This document shows positions 53,977-62,015 of a stretch of DNA of 64,000 nucleotides, piece after piece. Positions within the stretch are counted from its first letter, which is position 1, and each line of letters starts with the position of its first letter. The notes beneath the pieces were generated by a model, which saw only the letters and a list, made by a program, of their open reading frames with translations, was not told where the DNA came from and ran no database searches. The position numbers and the translations under genes were made by a program. The stretch covers positions 1-64,000 of the forward strand of contig NZ_JACIIV010000003.1 of the NCBI RefSeq assembly GCF_014205635.1. The letters run 5' to 3'. The stretch is from Polymorphobacter multimanifer (GTDB lineage: Bacteria; Pseudomonadota; Alphaproteobacteria; Sphingomonadales; Sphingomonadaceae).

Positions 53977-54750
53977 TCACACCGGCGAGAACTGCTCGGC
54001 GAAGCGCCCCAGCCACGCCATCATCGCACCATGCGCCGTGTCCGAAAGGTCGATCCAGGTGCGCCGCGCATCGGCAACATCGGTCACCCGCGCGAAGATG
54101 CCCGCTTCGGCGAGGCTCCTGATCCAGCGCAGCGCCGTCGTCGTCGGCACGCTGGCAGCGATGCACAGGCTGGAGACCGATACCCGCCGGCCCTCCAGCC
54201 GCGCCGCCACCAGATCGAGCAGCATGTCCCATGCCGGATCGGCAAAGATCTCGGCAGGAAAATACCTGTCACGGTCCCGGCGCAACCTGATGAGCTTGCG
54301 CACCAGCGTGCTGTCGACGCGCGCCGGTTGGCCCGGCGACCGCGCCTCGGCGGCGAGCCGCGCCAGCGCCTCGGCAATCCGCGCAGCTTCGAGCGACAGG
54401 GCGGAAATGATTGCCGGGTCATCGGCGCGCTCGCGCCAGCCCGCCGTCGGCCGCGCCGCAGCGCGCGCAAGGATCATTGCCACCACATCGGCAGGGTCAT
54501 CGGCAAACACATGATGAGCCGTCGAGTCGACCAGTGCCGCGGGCGTTTCCGCATCAATGGCGACCACCAGCGGCACCCCCTTCGCCGCCAGCGCCGTGAT
54601 CGACCCCTCCCGCCATGCCAGCACGCAATCGATGCCCAGGGCATCCGCCCGCCACGGCACCTCCGCCCAGCGCGCGTCGGCCGTGAGGCGATCGGGATAA
54701 TCAGTTGCAATGCGCAGCGCCGGCAAAGTGTCAATCTGGTTGTATCTCAT
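53977..54750 (-). CDS. Winged-helix (MarR-like) transcriptional regulator
   Basis: A 257-residue protein. The N-terminal 100 residues look like a small alpha/beta domain (LRIATDYPDRLTADARW, GVPLVVAIDAETPAALVDS) that may be a degenerate receiver. The C-terminal part has a winged helix: AWDMLLDLVAARLEGRRVS, then SLCIAASVPTTTALRWIRSLAEAGIF and the wing ARRTWIDLSDTA. It is divergent from the sigma-54 activator and lies beside flagellar genes, so a role in flagellar control is plausible. ATG 54750 lacks a clear ribosome site. Confidence 0.75.
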   Translation of the reverse strand: MRYNQIDTLPALRIATDYPDRLTADARWAEVPWRADALGIDCVLAWREGSITALAAKGVPLVVAIDAETPAALVDSTAHHVFADDPADVVAMILARAAARPTAGWRERADDPAIISALSLEAARIAEALARLAAEARSPGQPARVDSTLVRKLIRLRRDRDRYFPAEIFADPAWDMLLDLVAARLEGRRVSVSSLCIAASVPTTTALRWIRSLAEAGIFARVTDVADARRTWIDLSDTAHGAMMAWLGRFAEQFSPV

Positions 54751-54796
54751 GATAATGCTGTCGCCACCCCATTCATTTCGGAAAAGTAATTGTTCA

Positions 54797-54817
54797 AAAA
54801 CTATTGAAGATAGTTTT
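54797..54817. promoter_or_regulatory. Perfect inverted repeat, operator candidate 1
   Basis: AAAACTAT at 54797-54804 and ATAGTTTT at 54810-54817 flank a 5-base spacer. It lies 47 bases from the start of the winged-helix gene, in an AT-rich divergent region that stands out from the 67% GC surroundings. Confidence 0.5.
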
Positions 54818-54844
54818 ATCAAAGGCAAGTGGCTGAAGAGGGAC

Positions 54845-54872
54845 ACAAGTTATTAGTATTCTGTTAACTTGT
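54845..54872. promoter_or_regulatory. Perfect inverted repeat, operator candidate 2
   Basis: ACAAGTTA at 54845-54852 and TAACTTGT at 54865-54872 are separated by 12 bases, giving half-sites about two helical turns apart. It lies 25 bases before the start of the sigma-54 activator gene and could bind a dimer that controls it. Confidence 0.45.
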
Positions 54873-54896
54873 AGCAACGCTCGAGTGGGATAGCCC

Positions 54897-55961
54897 ATGC
54901 AACGACACGCCCTCAGAGCAAGTCGGCATCTCGCAACATTGATTGGCGTCAGCCCGCCAATGGTCGCCATTCGCAATGAAATCGACAAGGTTGCCGACAG
55001 TCCAGCATCGGTGCTGATCACCGGCCCTTCCGGATCGGGCAAGGATGTTGCGGCACAATTGCTCCACCAGAAGAGCCGACGCGCCGGCGCGCCCTATATC
55101 GCCCTCAACTGTGCAGCCGTCGCCGCGGATTTGCTCGAGAGCGAGATGTTCGGGCATGAGGCCGGCGCCTTCACCGGCGCCACTCGCGCGCGCACCGGCC
55201 GTTTCGAAGCGGCGCACACCGGCACGCTATTTCTCGATGAAGTGGGAGACATGCCGCTGGCGATGCAGGCCAAGCTGTTGCGCGCGCTGGAAACGCGTGT
55301 CGTCGAGCGGGTCGGCGGGATGATCCCCATCACCGTCGAGGTCCGGCTGATCTCGGCGACGAGCGTCGATCTGCTTGCAGCCATCGATCGCGGGCTGTTC
55401 CGCTCCGATCTTCTCTATCGTCTCGATGTCATCCGCATCGAAATGCCCCCGCTCGCAGACCGCCCGCAGGACATTCCGCTGCTCGTCGAGCATTTCTGCC
55501 TCACCGCGGGCGCCCCGCCGATCCGCTTCGAAAAAGCTGCCATGGCGTTGCTCATGGACCATCCCTGGGCCGGCAACGTCCGCGAGCTCAAGAACTTCGT
55601 CGAGCGCACCCGCGCCCACCACCCCGGCGAGGTGATCACGCGTGATGCGCTACCGCGGCTGCTGCGCCCCACTGGCGCCAGTGTCGTTGGCGGCAGTGTC
55701 GTCGGCGGGAGCGCAACGCGCGTCACCGAGACCATGAACGACGTGCTCGGCGGCACGCTGCCGCCGATGACGCTCCCGCAGCTCGATCCCGGCCATGGCG
55801 TCGACCTGCGGCAGCTCATCGCCGATCTCGAACAGGCCTATATCCGCGCCGCCCTCTCCGCCTGTGGCGGCACCATCGCCGGCAGTGCGCGGCTGCTCGG
55901 GCTGCAGCGTACCACCCTCATCGAGAAGATGCGGCGCCTGCACATCACCCCGTCCGCCTGA
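54897..55961 (+). CDS. Sigma-54-dependent activator without receiver domain
   Basis: A 354-residue bacterial enhancer-binding protein. The AAA+ domain begins almost at the N-terminus: Walker A GPSGSGKD (43-50), the sigma-54 contact loop GAFTGA (90-95), Walker B LFLDE (111-115) and an Arg-finger region SDLLYRLDVIRI. A Fis-type HTH is at the C-terminus (GTIAGSARLLGLQRTTLIEKM). There is no sensory or receiver domain, so activity must be controlled by another protein or by expression. Position next to fliD and the flagellar operon suggests flagellar gene activation, as FlbD/FleQ-type regulators do (inference). Confidence 0.92.
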   Translation: MQRHALRASRHLATLIGVSPPMVAIRNEIDKVADSPASVLITGPSGSGKDVAAQLLHQKSRRAGAPYIALNCAAVAADLLESEMFGHEAGAFTGATRARTGRFEAAHTGTLFLDEVGDMPLAMQAKLLRALETRVVERVGGMIPITVEVRLISATSVDLLAAIDRGLFRSDLLYRLDVIRIEMPPLADRPQDIPLLVEHFCLTAGAPPIRFEKAAMALLMDHPWAGNVRELKNFVERTRAHHPGEVITRDALPRLLRPTGASVVGGSVVGGSATRVTETMNDVLGGTLPPMTLPQLDPGHGVDLRQLIADLEQAYIRAALSACGGTIAGSARLLGLQRTTLIEKMRRLHITPSA

Positions 55962-55970
55962 GCGGCAGGA

Positions 55971-57389
55971 TCACTGGCCGCGCGAATACCAGCTGTCCAC
56001 CAGCTGCGTCAGCTGCGTGCCCACCGCCTTGGAGGAGGCCACGAGCACATCCATTGCCGCAAACTGCCGAACCAGCTGCGTTCGATACGCCTCCAGCCGC
56101 GTTTCGGCGCGCGCCAGCGCCTCGTCCACGCTGCGGCGCTGCCGGTCCAGCCCCTCGGTCGCGGGCGTCGCCAACCCGCCAATCGCCTGCAAGGCCACCA
56201 GTCCCTGCCCCCTGCCATTGCCGGAGAGCGCAGCAAGCAACGTCTCGGCCTGTGCTTCCTGCTCGGGCGTGATCTGCGCAAAGCGCGCGGCATCGAAGCG
56301 CACCGCGCCCTCGCGCGTCACCTCCACCCCCAGGTCGCGCAGCCGCAGCCCACCGGCGGCAGCCACCGGCGCACTCACCAGTGCCGCCAACGCCTGGTCC
56401 ATCGATCGTGCCGTCGAATCGGCCGCCAGCGGCCCGGCGGGCTCGCCATTGGCGGCGCCTCGGCGAAAATCACCGATCAGCCCGCGCATCGCGCCCAGCG
56501 TGTCGGCAAAGTCGGCCAGCGTGCTCGCAAGGGCGGCGCGGTCACGGTTTGCGCCGAGCGCCAGTCCTTCCGGCCCGGTGGTGCGCTGCAACCGCAGCCG
56601 CACGCCATCCGCCAGCCCGTCGACCACATTGGTATCGCGGCTCACGGTGACCCCGTCATAGATCATCACCGCATCGGCCGCCGCAGCCGAAAAGCCGAGC
56701 GCACGGTTGCCGCTGGTATAGGCAAAGCCGGAAAGCCCCGGCGCATCCACGTCCTCGGCCGCACTCACCACAAAGCCGCGCGCCGCCCCTTCCTTGCCGC
56801 GCAAGACAAGGCTGAAGCCATTGCCGGCATTGACGATCGACGCCGTCACTGCGCCACCCGACGCGGCGTTGATGGCATCGCGCATCCCCGCCAGCGTGTT
56901 GTTCCCAGGCCCGATGACCACCGAGAAATCCGCCTCGGCACCACCGGCAGCAAAGCTGAAGTCCCCCCCGCCCAGATCGGTGCGGCGGCCGAACACGAAG
57001 TTCAGGCTGCCCTGCCCCACCGGCGTGTCGAGCGTGGCCACAGGTGCTGCCACCAGTCGCTGCCCGGCGGCGAGCTGCTCCACCACCAGCGACGCCTCGA
57101 ACGCCGCCTGCGGCCCCAGCCCGGACCGCTCGACCGCCACCGCCGTGTCGCTCGCGCGCGGCTGCAGCCCGAAAGCGCCGCTGCGCACTCGCTCCTGCAG
57201 CGATCCGGCGATGGCGCCCAGTGCATCGCGGAGCTGCCCAAGCGCATCGACGCGGCTGTTCAACACCGCACGGCGGTCATTGAGCGGTGTCGTCTGCGCC
57301 GTGCGCTGCGCTGCCACCAGCTCGTCGATCACCTGGCGGCTGTTGATGCCGGCCCCTGCGCCGAGCTGGCTGATGATGTCGGTGGCCAT
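55971..57389 (-). CDS. fliD: Flagellar filament capping protein
   Basis: A 472-residue secreted protein that caps the filament and guides flagellin folding. The N-terminus has SQLGAGAGINSRQVIDELVAAQR, typical of FliD/HAP2, and the C-terminal coiled coil has LDRQRRSVDEALARAETRLEAYRTQLVRQFAAMDVLV, the hallmark of the cap's C-terminal helix (residues about 410-447). The middle is variable beta-rich. ATG 57389 lies 5 bases after the flhB stop, so it is in the same operon. Shorter than most FliD but complete. Confidence 0.9.
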   Translation of the reverse strand: MATDIISQLGAGAGINSRQVIDELVAAQRTAQTTPLNDRRAVLNSRVDALGQLRDALGAIAGSLQERVRSGAFGLQPRASDTAVAVERSGLGPQAAFEASLVVEQLAAGQRLVAAPVATLDTPVGQGSLNFVFGRRTDLGGGDFSFAAGGAEADFSVVIGPGNNTLAGMRDAINAASGGAVTASIVNAGNGFSLVLRGKEGAARGFVVSAAEDVDAPGLSGFAYTSGNRALGFSAAAADAVMIYDGVTVSRDTNVVDGLADGVRLRLQRTTGPEGLALGANRDRAALASTLADFADTLGAMRGLIGDFRRGAANGEPAGPLAADSTARSMDQALAALVSAPVAAAGGLRLRDLGVEVTREGAVRFDAARFAQITPEQEAQAETLLAALSGNGRGQGLVALQAIGGLATPATEGLDRQRRSVDEALARAETRLEAYRTQLVRQFAAMDVLVASSKAVGTQLTQLVDSWYSRGQ

Positions 57390-57394
57390 GGTCC

Positions 57395-58522
57395 CTACAA
57401 CGGCAGCGGCGCGCCCGGCTTGCGCCGCGCGCCGGTCTCGTCGAAATCGAACTCCGGCGGCACCTCGACGGCGGGCACATCATCGCGTGCGGCTTCATCC
57501 ACCCGCATCACGAACGCCAGCACCGTCGCCACCGCCACATAAAGCTCCTCGCGCACCCCCTGCCCCACCCTTGCCGTGAAGAACAGCGCGCGCGCCAGCC
57601 GCGGCGAGCGCACCACCGGCCGCCCAAGCTGCTGCGCCACGGCGATGATCGCCCGCGCCACCTCCTCGCGGCCCTTCTCCAGCACCACCGGCTCGGCATC
57701 TTCCCCCGGCCGGTAGCGAAGGGCGACAGCAAAATGTGCCGGGTTGACCAGCACCACCGAAGCCTCGGCCAGCGTTGTCTGCAGCCGACGCCGTGCAGCC
57801 GCATATTGCGCCCGGCGGATCGCGGCCTTGAGCTCGGGCGCGCCATTGTCCTGCCGGCTCTCGCGCTTGACCTCGTCGAGGCTCATCATCAGCTTGCGCT
57901 CGCGGCTCCACCAGCCGAGTGCGGCATCGACCATCGCCACCACCAGCATCGCGCACGCACCCGCCCCAAGCAGCCGCACCACCGCCGAGCCCACCGCGGA
58001 CACCCCCCCGACACCCTCCCCGGCCTCCGCAAGCTGCCCCACCAGCGGCAGCAGGACCACCGCCCCGGTACCGCCGATCACCGCCAGCTTGAGCAGCGCC
58101 GTGCCGGCCCCGGTCAACCCCTGCGCCGAGAAGATGCGCTGCAACCCCTTCACCGGGCTCAGCCGGCTGAACTTCGGCGCCGCAAGCCCCAGCGACACAT
58201 GCCGCGCCGCCGCCTGCGCCAGCCCGCCGGTGGCCAGCATCACCCCCACCGCCAGCACCACCGGCCCTTGCCAGGGCACATGGCTCGTGCCGAAGCTCAC
58301 CATGTCGTCGGCCGACACCGCAGCCCCCGCCCCCGCCAGCATCTCGGCGAGAAACCCCGCCATCCCCCACCACAGTCGCTCGCCCGCCACTGTCACCAGA
58401 AGGGCCGCCACCAGCACCGCCGCCGCCGGCCCGATCTCGCGCGGCTGCCAGACATTGCCCTCCTTCAGCGCATCCGCCCGCCGCTTGGGGGTTGCAGCCT
58501 GCGTCTTCTCGCCCTCGCTCAT
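57395..58522 (-). CDS. flhB: Flagellar export switch protein FlhB
   Basis: A 375-residue protein with four TM helices and a cytoplasmic domain. It begins SEGEKTQAATPKRRADALKEGNVWQPREI, the standard N-terminus. SRERKLMMSLDEVKRESRQDNGAPELKA is the linker helix. The autocleavage site is N260-P261-A262-H263 in VVLVNPAHFAVALRYRPGE, where most FlhB have NPTH. AspAsn-Pro cleavage should still be possible but may be slower. ATG 58522 overlaps the fliR stop by 4 bases. Confidence 0.94.
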   Translation of the reverse strand: MSEGEKTQAATPKRRADALKEGNVWQPREIGPAAAVLVAALLVTVAGERLWWGMAGFLAEMLAGAGAAVSADDMVSFGTSHVPWQGPVVLAVGVMLATGGLAQAAARHVSLGLAAPKFSRLSPVKGLQRIFSAQGLTGAGTALLKLAVIGGTGAVVLLPLVGQLAEAGEGVGGVSAVGSAVVRLLGAGACAMLVVAMVDAALGWWSRERKLMMSLDEVKRESRQDNGAPELKAAIRRAQYAAARRRLQTTLAEASVVLVNPAHFAVALRYRPGEDAEPVVLEKGREEVARAIIAVAQQLGRPVVRSPRLARALFFTARVGQGVREELYVAVATVLAFVMRVDEAARDDVPAVEVPPEFDFDETGARRKPGAPLPL

Positions 58523-59205
58523 CGTACCAGAACCGCAGCAGTTTCCAGCGTCACCCGCGCCCGGTCCACCAGCCCTTCGAGCAGTAGCGGCAGCGCCCAT
58601 ACGAGCAGCATCAGCAGCAGCGGCGGCCCGACTGCGAGCGCGCCCAGTTGCGGAGCCGCGCGCACCGCCAGCGCCACCAGAAGATTGCCGACCAGCAAAA
58701 GCCCCACGATCGGCAACGCCATGCGCAAGGCACCCCCGAACATCACCCCGCCATAGGCCGAAAGCTGCCCCAAAGTGACCGCTTCCATTCCCGAAATGCC
58801 CCCCGACATCAGCTCCAGCAGCCGCAGATGCCCGTCGGTGGAAGCCCAGGCGAGCGCCATCACCGCCCCATAGAATTGCCCCAGCACCGACACATTGCCC
58901 GCCGCCGTGGCAAAGCTGGCAAAGCCCAGCCCGATGATGCTCGCCGCCACCTCGCCCGCCATGCTGGCCGCCGCAAAAGCCACCGCCAGTGCCAGCCCGG
59001 CGAGCACGCCGGCCAGCACCTCACCTGCCAGGCTGTCCGGCGCCAGCGCTTCCGCGTGTGGTCCGAAGCTGCGGAACACCGCCATCGCCCCCACCACCGC
59101 CAGCCGCGCCGACCAGGGCAGCGCTGCCCCGGCCAGCGGTGGCAGCAGCGCCATCATCACCATCGGCCGCACACCCGCCAGCGTGAACGCCAGCAGCGCG
59201 CCCAT
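58519..59205 (-). CDS. fliR: Flagellar biosynthesis protein FliR
   Basis: A 228-residue export-gate protein with about five hydrophobic segments. It resembles FliR by GEVLAGVLAGLALAVAFAAASMAGEVAASIIGLGFA and by the C-terminal helices (LPIVGLLLVGNLLVALAVRAAPQL). It is about 30 residues shorter than usual, mainly at the N-terminus. ATG 59205 is the first normal start after the fliQ stop; an in-frame CTG further upstream would lengthen it slightly. Confidence 0.88.
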   Translation of the reverse strand: MGALLAFTLAGVRPMVMMALLPPLAGAALPWSARLAVVGAMAVFRSFGPHAEALAPDSLAGEVLAGVLAGLALAVAFAAASMAGEVAASIIGLGFASFATAAGNVSVLGQFYGAVMALAWASTDGHLRLLELMSGGISGMEAVTLGQLSAYGGVMFGGALRMALPIVGLLLVGNLLVALAVRAAPQLGALAVGPPLLLMLLVWALPLLLEGLVDRARVTLETAAVLVR

Positions 59206-59228
59206 CGGATCAAAGGCCGGCAGAGGGA

Positions 59229-59531
59229 TCAGCGGATTGCCCCCACCATATCGATAAGCCCTGATTCCAGGAGGTTGGCCAGACCGTGCATGACTCGCTC
59301 GCCCGCCAGCAGCAGCATCGCCACCAGTGTCATCAGCTTGGGCAGGAACGAGAGGCTCTGTTCCGAGATGGACAAGATGGTCTGCACCAGCCCGACCACC
59401 ACCGCCACGATCAGCACCGGCACGAGAAAAATGAGCGCGCCAGTGGCGAACATCTGCACCGCATCGCGCGTCAGCGCGGCCATCATCCGGTCATCGGGCA
59501 TGTCGGCGGCGAGTTGCACGAGCAGCCGCAT
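59229..59531 (-). CDS. fliQ: Flagellar biosynthesis protein FliQ
   Basis: A 100-residue export-gate protein with two TM helices: FATGALIFLVPVLIVAVVVGLVQTILSISEQSLSFLPKLMTLVAMLLLAG contains the FliQ core (positions about 35-80). ATG 59531 overlaps the fliP stop as TGATG and has GGAGG 7 bases upstream; an internal ATG at 59501 would give a 90-residue protein nearer the usual size. Confidence 0.92.
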   Translation of the reverse strand: MRLLVQLAADMPDDRMMAALTRDAVQMFATGALIFLVPVLIVAVVVGLVQTILSISEQSLSFLPKLMTLVAMLLLAGERVMHGLANLLESGLIDMVGAIR

Positions 59532-60232
59532 CACCCGCCTCCAAAGCTCTTGGCGAGCGCGCCCAGCACCAGCGACCACCCATCGACCATAACGAACAGC
59601 GCCAGCTTTACCGGCAAACTTACGGTGGCGGGCGAGACCATCATCATCCCCATCGACATCAGGATCGAGGAGATGATGAGGTCGATCACCAGGAACGGCA
59701 GGTAGATGACAAAGCCGATCTGCAACGCCGTCTTCAATTCGCTCGCCACGAACGCCGGCAGCACCACCGGCAACGGCACATCGTCGGGCGAGGCGAACGG
59801 CCCGGCCCGGGCAATCTCGGCGAACTTGCGCAGGTCCGCCTCGCGCGTCTGCCCGAGCATGAAACCCTTCAGTTCATCGCCGGCGCGTCCCAGCGCCAGT
59901 TCGGCCGGAATTTGCCCGTCCATCAAGGGCTTGTAGGCGCCATCATGGATCCGCTCGAGGCCGGGCCGCATGATGAACACCGTCATCAGCAGCGCGATTC
60001 CCACCAGCAGCTGGTTCGGCGGGCTCTGCCCCAGCCCCAGCGCCTGCCGCAAGATGGCAAGCACGATGACGATGCGCGTGAAGCAGGTCATCATCAGCAG
60101 TGCAGCCGGCAGCAGCGTGAGCGCCGACATCACCAGCAGGATCTGGATAGCCCCGCTCAGGCTCGGCACCGCAGAGGGCAGCCCGCCGGGCAGCGACGGC
60201 ACGGCCTGCACCATCAAGGCCGCCATGCTCAT
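59531..60232 (-). CDS. fliP: Flagellar biosynthesis protein FliP
   Basis: A 233-residue export-gate protein. TLLPAALLMMTCFTRIVIVLAILRQALGLGQSPPNQLLVGIAL is the diagnostic core and PAFVASELKTALQIGFVIYLPFLVIDLIISSILMSMGMMMVSP is the C-terminal part. The N-terminal region before it may act as a short leader. It lies 4 bases inside fliO. Length normal. Confidence 0.96.
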   Translation of the reverse strand: MSMAALMVQAVPSLPGGLPSAVPSLSGAIQILLVMSALTLLPAALLMMTCFTRIVIVLAILRQALGLGQSPPNQLLVGIALLMTVFIMRPGLERIHDGAYKPLMDGQIPAELALGRAGDELKGFMLGQTREADLRKFAEIARAGPFASPDDVPLPVVLPAFVASELKTALQIGFVIYLPFLVIDLIISSILMSMGMMMVSPATVSLPVKLALFVMVDGWSLVLGALAKSFGGG

Positions 60233-60453
60233 GTGATGGGCTCAACCGCCGCCGATGCAAGATCGGCCTCGGCAAGCCGCACCAGCGCGCCGCGTCCCTG
60301 CCCCAGCAACAGCCGCCGCCCGCCGAATTCGACGACCAGCAGCCGCGACCCCGGACCCAGCGGCAGCAGCTGAACGACACGGGCATGCCGGCGCGCATCG
60401 GCGGCTTTCACCATGCCGGTCAGCCGCGCCCGCCAGACCGCAAGGGCCATCAT
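60229..60453 (-). CDS. fliO: FliO-like flagellar protein (short)
   Basis: A 74-residue protein between fliN and fliP, the fliO position. The segment RHARVVQLLPLGPGSRLLVVEFGGRRLLLGQGRGALVRLAE matches the cytoplasmic beta-rich domain of FliO, but there is almost no transmembrane helix at the N-terminus (only MMALAVWRARLTG). So it may be a soluble remnant. ATG 60453 overlaps the fliN stop. Identification rests mainly on order and on the G-x-R-L-L-V-V-E-x-G-G pattern. Confidence 0.7.
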   Translation of the reverse strand: MMALAVWRARLTGMVKAADARRHARVVQLLPLGPGSRLLVVEFGGRRLLLGQGRGALVRLAEADLASAAVEPIT

Positions 60454-60746
60454 CCCGCCACCCCGGCCACGATCTCGGTAAGCTTCACGCCGAAGCGATC
60501 GCCGATCGTCACGATCTCGCCCCGCGCGATCAGCCGGTCGTTGATGAGCACATCGACCGGCGCATCGACCCGCCGATCGAGCGTGTGCACCGCCCCCGGC
60601 TGCAGCGCCAGCACATCGCGCAGCGGCAGCCGCACCGCCCCCACTTCGACCGAAAGCCGCACCGAAATGCCCCCGAAAGCGCCCAGTGCCAGGCCGGCGA
60701 CCTGCTCTTCATCGGGGTGCAAACCCCCTGGATTCATTGCATTCAT
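60450..60746 (-). CDS. fliN: Flagellar motor switch protein FliN
   Basis: A 98-residue SpoA-domain protein. VRLSVEVGAVRLPLRDVLALQPGAVHTLDRRVDAPVDVLINDRLIARGEIVTIGDRFGVKLTEIV is the complete family core from about residue 29. It forms the bottom of the C-ring with FliM. It starts at ATG 60746 inside fliM (ATGA overlap); a second ATG is 9 bases further. Confidence 0.95.
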   Translation of the reverse strand: MNAMNPGGLHPDEEQVAGLALGAFGGISVRLSVEVGAVRLPLRDVLALQPGAVHTLDRRVDAPVDVLINDRLIARGEIVTIGDRFGVKLTEIVAGVAG

Positions 60747-61471
60747 ATTCTTTCTCCCATACGTTCGACATCGATGTTAAGCAGAGTGGCGACCTGCCTG
60801 CCGTCGGGCAGCGGCTCGAGGGTCGCGGTGCCGATGCCATGGTCCCCCAGCCGCAGCCGCATCTCGCGCACCGGCTGGATGGCGAGCACCTGGCCGGCAT
60901 GCAGCGGCAGCAGTGCGTGCAAGCTCATGTCTGCCGATGCGAGTTCGACCGTGATCCGCATCGGCATCGCTGCGAGCTGCGCTGCGAGGGCGGGGCTTGC
61001 CGGCAGGCATGGAGGCTTCTCGCGCGCCGGCGCCTTCATCACGATCACATCCTCCACCGCCCCGCGCCCCGATCCCACAGTCACCAGCACCGCGAGCTGA
61101 TCGAGGTCGTCGGGCCACTCCGGCACGGCAGCGGCTGCAGCGGCGAGCAGCTGGTCGCGGAAGCGGGCCCAGGTGGCGCCAACCATGCCGCTGCTGATCT
61201 GGGCTGACTCCATGCTGCCGCCAAGCCGCAGCGAGAGCCAAAGCGCCGCCAACCGCTGTCCGCCGCCCTCCTGCGCCGCTTCGACTTCGTCGAAATTGGC
61301 TGGCAACACCGACACCGGTCGGCGGAGCAGTCGCTCGATGGCGGCACCCACCGCGAGCACCAGCGGCGCAGTGTCCGCCATGCTGGTGCTGCCAACTGCC
61401 TGTGGTGGCAGGAAGTTTTCAGGCCACAGCATCTCGGCTGCGGCTTCCGAACGGATCCGCAGCTCGCTCAC
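60743..61471 (-). CDS. fliM: FliM-like motor switch protein, N-terminally short
   Basis: A 242-residue protein. Its C-terminal third (about 160-242) is a SpoA domain (MRITVELASADMSLHALLPLHAGQVLAIQ) and the middle resembles a divergent FliM middle domain. Normal FliM is about 320-350 residues and starts with a L-S-Q-x-E-I-D-A-L-L peptide that binds phosphorylated CheY; here the N-terminus is MSELRIRSEAAAEMLWPENF, without it. GTG 61471 overlaps the fliL stop. Either the CheY contact is elsewhere or the motor is not switched in the standard way. Confidence 0.75.
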   Translation of the reverse strand: MSELRIRSEAAAEMLWPENFLPPQAVGSTSMADTAPLVLAVGAAIERLLRRPVSVLPANFDEVEAAQEGGGQRLAALWLSLRLGGSMESAQISSGMVGATWARFRDQLLAAAAAAVPEWPDDLDQLAVLVTVGSGRGAVEDVIVMKAPAREKPPCLPASPALAAQLAAMPMRITVELASADMSLHALLPLHAGQVLAIQPVREMRLRLGDHGIGTATLEPLPDGRQVATLLNIDVERMGERI

Positions 61472-62001
61472 TGGATGACCAGCGAGGTGAAGAACACTTC
61501 GTCGACAGCACCTGCAACGCCGCGGCCGCGGAGCACGGCATTGATGGCTTCGCGCACCTTGACCCGCATCGCGTCCTTGGCCGCCCGGTCGGCCACATCG
61601 GCCTCGGTCGCTTCGCCGAGAACGCCCAGGACGGCTGAGATGATTGCGGGCTTGTGCCGGGTGACAGCGGCGACCACAGCCGGGCCGGCAGTGGTGCCGA
61701 CCGAAAGCCGCACCTGCAAATAGCGGCCGGTGTCGACGAGGTTCGATGTGAAAGGCGTGTCGATCTCGACATATTCGATCGGCAGAACCAACGATGCGGT
61801 GGATGGTGCGTGGCCCGATTCAGCTGCCTTACCAGGCAGATAGCTGCTGCCGAACTTGAGCACTCCGACGGTGGCCCCGAGGCCTGCGGCCCCGGCGGCA
61901 AGGATGAAAGCCAGGCCCAGTCCGAGCGTTTTCAGCATGCCGCCCTTGCGCGCCTTGGGGGGCTTGCCGGGGGTTTCGTCCTTGGGTTTTGCGTCGGCCA
62001 T
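61468..62001 (-). CDS. fliL: Flagellar basal-body-associated protein FliL
   Basis: A 177-residue protein with one TM helix (about 24-46) after a Lys/Pro-rich cytoplasmic tail (KPPKARKGGMLKTLG). The periplasmic stomatin-like domain ends in VREAINAVLRGRGVAGAVDEVFFTSLVIQ, the usual FliL C-terminus with the final hydrophobic Gln. It associates with the stator. The next gene, fliM, overlaps its stop. Confidence 0.93.
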   Translation of the reverse strand: MADAKPKDETPGKPPKARKGGMLKTLGLGLAFILAAGAAGLGATVGVLKFGSSYLPGKAAESGHAPSTASLVLPIEYVEIDTPFTSNLVDTGRYLQVRLSVGTTAGPAVVAAVTRHKPAIISAVLGVLGEATEADVADRAAKDAMRVKVREAINAVLRGRGVAGAVDEVFFTSLVIQ

Positions 62002-62015
62002 GCGAATCTCCGGGG

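Noticed and set aside
55675-55730. Repeat in the sigma-54 activator (GASVVGGSVVGGSA)
   Set aside because: A short imperfect Gly/Ser/Val linker duplication between AAA+ and Fis domains; ordinary linker sequence.
60743-61471. FliM truncated by a frameshift
   Set aside because: The gene overlaps fliL by a clean GTGA junction and the upstream frame is fully used by fliL, so there is no missing 5' part in place.
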